Shown: one piece after another, positions 58,159 to 64,000 of the stretch
How the letters are laid out: each line of letters opens with the position of its first letter
Numbering within the stretch: position 1 is the first letter of the stretch
From: Flavimobilis massiliensis
GTDB lineage: Bacteria; Actinomycetota; Actinomycetes; Actinomycetales; Cellulomonadaceae
DNA: 64,000 bases
Reading direction: 5' to 3'
Assembly (NCBI RefSeq): GCF_900240335.1
Contig: NZ_LT964979.1
Location: 434,001 to 498,000 of the forward strand
Made by a program: the position numbers and the translations under genes
Notes under the pieces: generated by a model
Seen by the model: only the letters and a program-made list of their open reading frames with translations
Told to the model about the DNA's origin: nothing
Databases searched by the model: none

Positions 58159-59030
58159 GGCAGCGTGAGGATCTCCGTCCCGGTCTCGGTGACGAGGACG
58201 GTGTGCTCGAACTGCGCGGTGCGCGAGCCGTCCTTCGTGAGGACTGTCCAGCCGTCCTCCCACTGCACCCACTCGTGGGTGCCGAGGGTGAGCATCGGCT
58301 CGATCGTGAAGACCATGCCGGGCTCAATGACGTCCGCGTACGCGGGCGCCGAGTCGTAGTGCGGGATGATGAGTCCCGAGTGGAAGGACTCGCCGACGCC
58401 GTGGCCGGTGAAGTCCCGCACGACGCCGTAGCCGAAGCGTGCGGCGTACTTCTCGATGACGCGGCCGATGACGTTGACCTCGCGGCCCGGGCGGACGGCC
58501 TTGATGCCGCGCATCATGGCCTCGCGGGTGCGTTCGACGAGCAGCGCGTCGTCCTCGCTGATCTCGCCGACAGCGAACGTTGCGTTGTTGTCGCCGTGGA
58601 CGCCGTCGATGTACGCGGTGATGTCGATGTTGACGATGTCGCCCTCGACGAGCACGGTCGAGTCGGGGATGCCGTGGCAGATGACCTCGTTGACGGAGGT
58701 GCACAGCGACTTGGGGTAGCTGCGGTAGCCGAGCGTCGACGGGTAGGCGCCGTGGTCGCAGAGGAACTCGTGGCCCACACGGTCGATCTCGTCGGTCGTC
58801 ACGCCCGGGGCCACGGCAGCGCCTGCGACCTCGAGAGCCTGAGCGGCAAGGCGTGCGGCGACGCGGATGCGTTCGATCGTCTCAGGCGTCTTGATCTCGG
58901 ACCCCGTGAAGGGGCGCGGTGCGGGACGGTCGACGTACTCGGGCCGGGCGATCGAGGCGGGGACGGCACGGCGGGGGCTGACGGCCCCGGGTTCGAGCGG
59001 GTCGCGGGAACGTCGGGGTGTCGTCGTCAT
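58155..59030 (-). CDS. map: Methionine aminopeptidase type I
   Basis: A 291-residue metalloprotease that removes N-terminal methionine after deformylation. A ~40-residue N-terminal extension typical of the actinobacterial form (type Ic) precedes the catalytic pita-bread fold. Metal ligands are in GDIVNIDITAYIDGVHGDNN (two aspartates, near 137-153), GHGVGESFH (His near 211), and two glutamates in FTIEPML and HTVLVTETG. Substrate histidine lies in ICHGIPD near 122. It overlaps ppgK by 4 bases. Confidence 0.95.
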   Translation of the reverse strand: MTTTPRRSRDPLEPGAVSPRRAVPASIARPEYVDRPAPRPFTGSEIKTPETIERIRVAARLAAQALEVAGAAVAPGVTTDEIDRVGHEFLCDHGAYPSTLGYRSYPKSLCTSVNEVICHGIPDSTVLVEGDIVNIDITAYIDGVHGDNNATFAVGEISEDDALLVERTREAMMRGIKAVRPGREVNVIGRVIEKYAARFGYGVVRDFTGHGVGESFHSGLIIPHYDSAPAYADVIEPGMVFTIEPMLTLGTHEWVQWEDGWTVLTKDGSRTAQFEHTVLVTETGTEILTLP

Positions 59031-59200
59031 GCAGGTGATTCTACGTGGGCCGACGCGCGGGCGGGCCCTGCCGACGCGGTGGGCGGCGTTCCGCGCGCGG
59101 GGACGCCCTGAGGGAGTAACCTATGCCCCGCAAGGGGCGCGGCCCGGCGACCGCCGGCGCTGATCCACGGCGCAGGCGCGCCACTGACGAAGAGGTCACG

Positions 59201-59416
59201 ATGGGGCACGGGCCTGACGACGACGTCGAGTTTTTTTACAACCTCACGACGGGTGAGGTCGAGCAGGGGCGGCAGCATGCCGCCCAGCACCTCATGGGTC
59301 CGTACCCGACGCGCGAGGCCGCTGCTGCGGCGCTCGAGAGCGCCCGTGCCCGCACGGAGGCGTGGGACGCCGCGGACGAGGCGGAGCGCGACGAGTGGGA
59401 CGACGACGATGAGTGA
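59201..59416 (+). CDS. Small acidic conserved actinobacterial protein
   Basis: A 71-residue acidic protein. The ATG at 59201 has AGAGGTCACG upstream; longer in-frame starts exist but lack a ribosome site. It reads EFFYNLTTGEVEQGRQ, then LMGPYPTREAAAAALESAR and WD, the form of a small SPOR/methionine-synthase-independent family seen widely in actinobacteria without known function. It overlaps the next gene by 8 bases and lies downstream of, and divergent from, map. Confidence 0.75.
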   Translation: MGHGPDDDVEFFYNLTTGEVEQGRQHAAQHLMGPYPTREAAAAALESARARTEAWDAADEAERDEWDDDDE

Positions 59417-60350
59417 CGCGCGCAGCGCGAGCCCGCTCACGGTCATGGTGGCGGCTGCGACGGCGCTCGTCGTCCTCGTGTGCGCGATCGCGGCCGTGTC
59501 GATGCTCACGGGCCGTCCCGACGCTGCGGGCACTGCCGGTGCGACCGTAACGGGCGTCCCTGACGGGCCGGCCGTCACTGCGGTCTCGCGTGATGACGCC
59601 GCGGGGCGTCCCGCGCCGGGCGACGGGCCGACGGAGGCGTCGGGCACCGCGCTCGAGCTTGCGGCGGCAGCGGTCACGGGCGCGCTCGGGAGCAGCACGT
59701 GCGAGGACGCCGCCGCCGACACGGCCGCGCTCCTCGCAGCGATGAGTGGGCTCGGCGAGCCCGCGACGTGGATCGACCGCGGTGGGCTCGACGGCGCCGT
59801 CGGCCAGCCGGTCGAGGCCTTCGCGGAACGTTGCGGCTCGGCGCACGCGTCGGCCGTCGTCGGTGCGCTCGGGCTGCCCGCCGTCGTCTCCGGGCCGCTC
59901 GCCGCGTACGTCGCCAACGGTGGCGCACGCTCGAGCGTCGACGCGTCGGCGGCGCGCGATGAGCTCGCGGTGGGTGTGCCCGCGAACCTTCTCGTCGGTG
60001 AGTCTGCGTCGCGCAGCGTCCAGCAGTTCATGCTTCCGTCGGGCAACATCGCGTGCGCGATCGGCGGCGACGGCGCGCGGTGCGAGATCGCGGACGCCGA
60101 CTTCGGCACGGACCCTGCGGGTGCGTGCACGGGCCGCTGGGGCGGCCTCATCACCGTCGGCTCGGGCCCGGGGTCACCCGAGTGCCTCGAGGGCTGGTCG
60201 GCGCTCGGCGGCGGCACGGTCCTGCGCTACGGCGAGTCGACGCGCGCGGGAGGGTTCTCGTGCGCGTCCTCGGTCGAGGGCGTCGCCTGCCGCAACGACG
60301 CGACCGGGCACGGGTTCTGGCTCCGTTCGAGCGCGTTCCTCGTCTTCTGA
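59409..60350 (+). CDS. Membrane-anchored exported protein with cysteine-rich C-terminal domain
   Basis: A 313-residue protein. One N-terminal membrane helix (~10-34) acts as signal anchor; the rest is outside the membrane. A linker to ~75 precedes an alanine-rich helical part (~80-185). The last ~110 residues form a compact domain with FMLPSGNIACAIGGDGARCEIADADF and later TVLRYGESTRAGGFSCASSVEGVACRNDATGHGF. Paired cysteines probably form disulphides. This C-terminal domain is shared by many actinobacterial exported proteins with no known role. Start ATG lies inside the upstream gene. Confidence 0.78.
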   Translation: MSDARSASPLTVMVAAATALVVLVCAIAAVSMLTGRPDAAGTAGATVTGVPDGPAVTAVSRDDAAGRPAPGDGPTEASGTALELAAAAVTGALGSSTCEDAAADTAALLAAMSGLGEPATWIDRGGLDGAVGQPVEAFAERCGSAHASAVVGALGLPAVVSGPLAAYVANGGARSSVDASAARDELAVGVPANLLVGESASRSVQQFMLPSGNIACAIGGDGARCEIADADFGTDPAGACTGRWGGLITVGSGPGSPECLEGWSALGGGTVLRYGESTRAGGFSCASSVEGVACRNDATGHGFWLRSSAFLVF

Positions 60351-60368
60351 CGGGGGCGAGACCACGGT

Positions 60369-60407
60369 CGAGCGCCCGGCCCCGCACGCGCGGGGCCGGG
60401 GCGCTCG
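60369..60407. terminator. Hairpin between convergent genes
   Basis: A 17-bp stem with a one-base bulge (60369-60385 with 60390-60407) lies between the exported-protein gene and panB, which converge here. ATTGTGAAGT follows. Confidence 0.85.
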
Positions 60408-60416
60408 ATTGTGAAG

Positions 60417-61253
60417 TCAGCTCGTGTAGGTGTGTTCCGGGCCGGGGAACGTCCCGCCCGTGACTTCGGCGACGTAGTCTTTCGCGGCCTGCGAGAGCGC
60501 CGCGCCGACCTGCCCGAACTGCTTGGCGAAGCGCGGGGACCAGTCATCCATGCCGGCCATGTCGAGCCACACGAGGACCTGGCCGTCGCAGTCGGGCCCG
60601 GCGCCGATGCCGATCGTCGGGACGTGGAGGATCTCGGTGACGTCGCGCGCGACGGGAGCGGGCACCATCTCGAGGACGACGGCGATCGCGCCAGCCTCCT
60701 GGAGCGCAAGCGCGTCGGATTTCAGCTGCTCGGCCGCGTCGCCGCGCCCCTGGATGCGCTTGCCGCCGAGGACGTTCTCGGACTGCGGGGTGAAGCCGAG
60801 GTGGCCGACGACCGGGATGCCGGACTGCGTGAGCAGCCGCACCTGGTCGGTGATGCGGCGTCCGCCCTCGATCTTCACGGCGTGGACGCCCGCCTCCTTC
60901 ATCATGCGGACGGCGCTCGCGTGAGCCTGTTCGGGCGACGCCTCGTAGGTGCCGAAGGGAAGGTCCGCGACGACGAGTGCGCGGCGTGCGCCGCGTGCCA
61001 CGGCGCGCGCGGCCGGGATCATCTCCTCGAGCGTCACGGGCAGCGTGTTTTCGTGGCCGAGCATGTTGTCGGCCATGGAGTCGCCGACGAGGAGCATGTC
61101 GACGCCCGCGTCGTCGAAGATGCGCGCGGTGGGCAGGTCGTACGCGGTGAGCATCGTGAGCCGGCGCCCGTCATCCTTGGCCTCCCTCAGATGGTGGACG
61201 CGTACCCGGCGGGGCGGTGTCGTCGTGCCGGGCGTGGGAGTGGGGTCGCTCAT
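60417..61253 (-). CDS. panB: Ketopantoate hydroxymethyltransferase
   Basis: A 278-residue TIM-barrel enzyme for the first committed step to pantothenate and CoA (methylene-THF plus ketoisovalerate to ketopantoate). VHHLREAKDDGRRLTMLTAYD near 19-40, metal ligand Asp in LLVGDSMADNMLGH near 54-68, KIEGG near 123 with GHLGFTPQ near 145, and EMVPAPVARDVT near 188 with catalytic Glu are present. Its start overlaps the nadE stop by 4 bases. Confidence 0.94.
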   Translation of the reverse strand: MSDPTPTPGTTTPPRRVRVHHLREAKDDGRRLTMLTAYDLPTARIFDDAGVDMLLVGDSMADNMLGHENTLPVTLEEMIPAARAVARGARRALVVADLPFGTYEASPEQAHASAVRMMKEAGVHAVKIEGGRRITDQVRLLTQSGIPVVGHLGFTPQSENVLGGKRIQGRGDAAEQLKSDALALQEAGAIAVVLEMVPAPVARDVTEILHVPTIGIGAGPDCDGQVLVWLDMAGMDDWSPRFAKQFGQVGAALSQAAKDYVAEVTGGTFPGPEHTYTS

Positions 61254-62956
61254 GGCTGCTCCAGGTTCGGGGTCGTGGTGCTCGGGGTGGGGGCCACGTC
61301 AGGGGTCGGTGGTGTCTCGCGCCGCCGGCTCGTCACCGGCAGGCGACGGGCGCGGCCGAACGCGACCGCGCTGATCTTGGGCCCCGGCGGGTACTGTCGG
61401 CGCTTCCACTCGGCGCGGTCGACGAGCCGGAGGACAAGGGCGATCGTCGCGGGGTCGTGCCCGGCGGCCGCGAGGGCGTTGTGGCCGAGGTTGCGGCCCA
61501 CGTAGTCCTCGAGGACAGCGTCGAGGCGGTCGTACGGTGGCAGGGAGTCCTGGTCGACCTGCCCGGGGCGCAGCTCGGCCGACGGCGGCTTCGTGATGGA
61601 CGACTCGGGGATCGGAGGGATCTCACCGAGGTCGAGCGCATGGTCGTCGCGCCAGCGGGCGAGCGCCCAGACGCGGGACTTGAGGACGTCCTTGATCGGG
61701 GCGTAGCCGCCGACGGCGTCGCCGTAGATCGTCGAGTAGCCGACGGCGAGCTCGGACTTGTTGCCCGTCGCGAGCGTGAGGTGGCCCTCTGCGTTCGAGA
61801 GGGACATGAGGATCGTGCCACGGACACGCGCCTGGAGGTTCTCGGCGGCGACGCCGTCGAGCGGCAGGTCGCGCATGAACGCGTCGACGGTTCCGCCAAT
61901 CGGCTGGACGCGGTAGTCGGCACCGATTCGCTGCGCAAGGTCGGCCGCGTCGTCCTTCGAGTGCTGTGAGGAATAGGCCGACGGCATGGAGACCCCGACG
62001 ACGTTCTCGCCCCCGATCGCGTCCGCGGCCATGACGGCGACGAGCGCGGAGTCGATGCCGCCCGAGAGACCGAGGACGACCGAGCGGAAGCCGTTCTTGC
62101 GGATGTAGCCGGAGAGGCCGGCGACGCATGCGCGGTAGACCTCCTCGTCGGGGTGGAGCGGAGGAGCGACGCGTCCTCGGCGCAGCGCGCCGCCGCGCGT
62201 CGGTACGTCGTGGACGAGGAGGTCGGGCGTGAACTGCGGCGAGCGGGCGACGACCTCGCCCGCGACGTCGAGGATAAAGCTGCCGCCCTCGAGGACGAGG
62301 TCGTCCTGGCCTCCAACCTGGTTGACGTAGGCGACGGGTGCGCCGAGGGTCGCGGCGACGCGGCGTGCGTGCCGGAGCCGCTCGTGGTCCTTGCCCTCCT
62401 CGTACGGGGAGCCGTTGACGACGACGACGAGGTCGAGGCGAGCGTCCGCGAGCTCGGCGACGGGGCCGTCCGCCCGCCACAGGTCCTCGCAGACGAGCAG
62501 GCCGACGCGGTGTCCGTCGACGTTGAGCACGGTCGTCGTCGTGCCCGCGGCGAAGATTCGGGCCTCGTCGAAGACGCCGTACGTCGGCAGGTGGCGCTTG
62601 TCGTACGTTGCGACGACGCGGCCGTCGCGGAGCGCGACGGCCCGGTTCGTGGGCCGGGGCCCGTCGGGCGTCGTCGTCGTGCCGAGCGTGCCGACGACGA
62701 CCGTGACGTCGCCGTGCCCGGCCTCTGCGAGGTCGCGCGCGAGCACGTCGACCGCGGTCGCGGCGTCGTCGCGGAACGCGGCGCGCAGCGCGAGATCCTC
62801 GACGGGGTAGCCGGTGAGGGTCATCTCGGGCAGGGCGACGAGGCGTGCGCCGTCGGCCGCCGCAGCGGCGACCGCGTCGAGGACGAGGCGGGCGTTGCCC
62901 GCGAGGTCACCGACGCACGTGTCGGCCTGGGCGAGCGCGATGCGCAGGTCTGGCAT
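61250..62956 (-). CDS. nadE: Glutamine-dependent NAD synthetase
   Basis: A 568-residue two-domain enzyme. The N-terminal nitrilase-type glutaminase (1 to ~260) has ALPEMTLTGYP with catalytic Glu near 45, YDKRHLPTYGVFDE with Lys near 116, and VGLLVCEDLW with nucleophile Cys near 152. The C-terminal synthetase domain carries the PP-loop GLSGGIDSALVAVMAAD near 296-310. It makes NAD from deamido-NAD, ATP and glutamine. It is cotranscribed with panB (4-base overlap). Confidence 0.94.
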   Translation of the reverse strand: MPDLRIALAQADTCVGDLAGNARLVLDAVAAAAADGARLVALPEMTLTGYPVEDLALRAAFRDDAATAVDVLARDLAEAGHGDVTVVVGTLGTTTTPDGPRPTNRAVALRDGRVVATYDKRHLPTYGVFDEARIFAAGTTTTVLNVDGHRVGLLVCEDLWRADGPVAELADARLDLVVVVNGSPYEEGKDHERLRHARRVAATLGAPVAYVNQVGGQDDLVLEGGSFILDVAGEVVARSPQFTPDLLVHDVPTRGGALRRGRVAPPLHPDEEVYRACVAGLSGYIRKNGFRSVVLGLSGGIDSALVAVMAADAIGGENVVGVSMPSAYSSQHSKDDAADLAQRIGADYRVQPIGGTVDAFMRDLPLDGVAAENLQARVRGTILMSLSNAEGHLTLATGNKSELAVGYSTIYGDAVGGYAPIKDVLKSRVWALARWRDDHALDLGEIPPIPESSITKPPSAELRPGQVDQDSLPPYDRLDAVLEDYVGRNLGHNALAAAGHDPATIALVLRLVDRAEWKRRQYPPGPKISAVAFGRARRLPVTSRRRETPPTPDVAPTPSTTTPNLEQP

Positions 62957-63057
62957 GGCTCCAGCCTAGGACGTGCCAGCGACCGACGACGCAGGTGGAC
63001 GCCGTCCGACGCGTGGTACGCAACGTGCTCGTAACACTTGTCGGGCAGGATGGGCGC

Positions 63058-64000
63058 ATGGACAAGCAGCAGGAGTTCGTGCTTCGCACCGTCGAGGAGC
63101 GCGACATCCGATTCATCCGTCTCTGGTTCACCGACGTCCTCGGCATGCTCAAGTCCGTCGCGATCGCCCCGGCCGAGCTCGAGGGCGCGTTCGCCGAGGG
63201 CATCGGGTTCGACGGGTCCGCGATCGAGGGCCTCACCCGCGTCTACGAGGCCGACATGGTTGCGCGCCCCGACCCGTCGACGTTCCAGACGTTGCCGTGG
63301 CGCGGGGACCGCAACGGCACGGCACGGATGTTCTGCGACCTCCTCAACCCGGACGGCACGCACTCGCTCGCGGACTCCCGCTATGTCCTCAAGCGTGCGA
63401 TGGACCGTGCGGCCGCCAAGGGCTTCACGTTCTACACGCACCCCGAGATCGAGTTCTACCTCTTCAAGGCTCCGCTCTCCGCCGGTGATCCGCTCGTGCC
63501 GGTCGACCAGGCCGGCTACTTCGACCACGTTGCGCGCGGCAACGCGCACGACTTCCGTCGTGCTGCGATCCAGATGCTCGAGTCCATGGGCATCTCGGTC
63601 GAGTTCTCCCACCACGAGGCGGGTCCGGGCCAGAACGAGATCGACCTGCGTTACGCGGACGCCCTGACGACCGCCGACAACATCATGACGTTCCGCACGG
63701 TCATCAAGGAGGTCGCGCTCGAGCAGGGCGTGTACGCGTCCTTCATGCCGAAGCCCATGGCGCAGCACCCGGGTTCGGGCATGCACACCCACCTCTCGCT
63801 GTTCGAGGGCGACCGCAACGCGTTCCACGAGCCGGGCGCGCAGCACGAGCTGAGCAAGACGGGACGCGCGTTCATCGCGGGCCTCCTCACGCACGCGGCG
63901 GAGATCACGGCGATCACCAACCAGTACGTCAACTCCTACAAGCGACTGTGGGGCGGCGCCGAGGCGCCGAGTTACATCTGCTGGGGCCACAACAACCGCT
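63058..64000 (+). CDS. glnA: Glutamine synthetase, GlnA2-type (5' part; continues past the window)
   Basis: The first 314 residues are visible. The head MDKQQEFVLRTVEERDIRF and segments FAEGIGFDGSAIEGLTRV near 52-69, HPEIEFYLF near 129 with metal ligands, HHEAGPGQNEIDL near 184, and MPKPMAQHPGSGMHTHLSLF near 225-245 are glutamine synthetase type I hallmarks; the shorter N-terminal form matches GlnA2 (Rv2222c) rather than GlnA1. It joins ammonia to glutamate using ATP. The adenylylation site would lie beyond the window. The divergent 101-base gap from nadE contains no clear GlnR box. Confidence 0.93.
   Translation, partial: MDKQQEFVLRTVEERDIRFIRLWFTDVLGMLKSVAIAPAELEGAFAEGIGFDGSAIEGLTRVYEADMVARPDPSTFQTLPWRGDRNGTARMFCDLLNPDGTHSLADSRYVLKRAMDRAAAKGFTFYTHPEIEFYLFKAPLSAGDPLVPVDQAGYFDHVARGNAHDFRRAAIQMLESMGISVEFSHHEAGPGQNEIDLRYADALTTADNIMTFRTVIKEVALEQGVYASFMPKPMAQHPGSGMHTHLSLFEGDRNAFHEPGAQHELSKTGRAFIAGLLTHAAEITAITNQYVNSYKRLWGGAEAPSYICWGHNNR

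Overview
The window is very GC-rich, with strong G/C bias at third codon positions and mycothiol/actinobacterial-type genes (mycoredoxin-like glutaredoxin, polyphosphate glucokinase, DUF3145, DUF3052, FasR-type PucR regulator, GlnA2-type glutamine synthetase). This points to an actinobacterium of the order Micrococcales, probably close to Cellulomonas, Sanguibacter or Promicromonospora. That placement is inference from gene content and order; no rRNA is present.

Bases 1 to about 23,496 are the right-hand part of an integrated conjugative or mobilizable element. Its boundary is marked by a tyrosine integrase (22478-23275, minus) followed by the displaced 3' half of a tRNA-Asn-like gene (23459-23496) and that gene's old terminator. 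The element carries two related unknown genes (776-1693 and 2212-2706), a 2,170-residue secreted RHS/YD-repeat toxin-like protein with an overlapping candidate immunity gene (3424-10727), and a five-gene minus-strand set. That set runs from a zinc-ribbon protein through two unknowns and a C5-cytosine methyltransferase to a MobF/TraA relaxase-helicase (17452 down to 10947). A period-7 satellite array (about 17995-18660), a CGPC thioredoxin/glutaredoxin-like protein and a one-polypeptide type IIG restriction-modification enzyme complete it. A frameshifted fragment of a second relaxase (2758-3308) lies on the other side of the RHS cassette, so the toxin cassette sits between direct repeats of relaxase 3' ends.

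Bases 23,579-25,402 hold an IS1634-type insertion sequence. Its 5' end is present twice as an exact 137-bp repeat on either side of the only ambiguous base (25267). This looks like a scaffold join, so adjacency of the element to everything on its right is not proven.

From 25.6 kb on the sequence is ordinary chromosome. Blocks in order are: a DUF421/FHA membrane cluster; a fatty acid desaturase behind a TetR-type palindrome; SatD and a membrane partner; def; DUF3145; and the type II fatty acid synthesis operon fasR, fabD-fabH-acpP-fabF. Next come aceE (pyruvate dehydrogenase E1), a DUF3052-peroxiredoxin pair, tRNA-Val, pdxY, a P-type cation ATPase, an ArsR/CDF metal-efflux pair, a mycoredoxin-like protein and ddh (meso-diaminopimelate dehydrogenase). 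The last part has a Nif3/degenerate zinc-ribbon/histidine-phosphatase group, yaaA, rnpB (RNase P RNA), a STAS protein, ppgK-map, panB-nadE, and the start of glnA2, which runs off the end. Fatty acid desaturation, FAS-II and pyruvate dehydrogenase together form an acetyl-CoA to membrane-lipid theme around 27-41 kb.

Small scars of gene decay lie in the chromosome: an internally deleted maltose O-acetyltransferase next to tRNA-Val, and a phosphohexomutase-like 5' fragment abutting a GH94 phosphorylase 3' fragment at about 51.36 kb.
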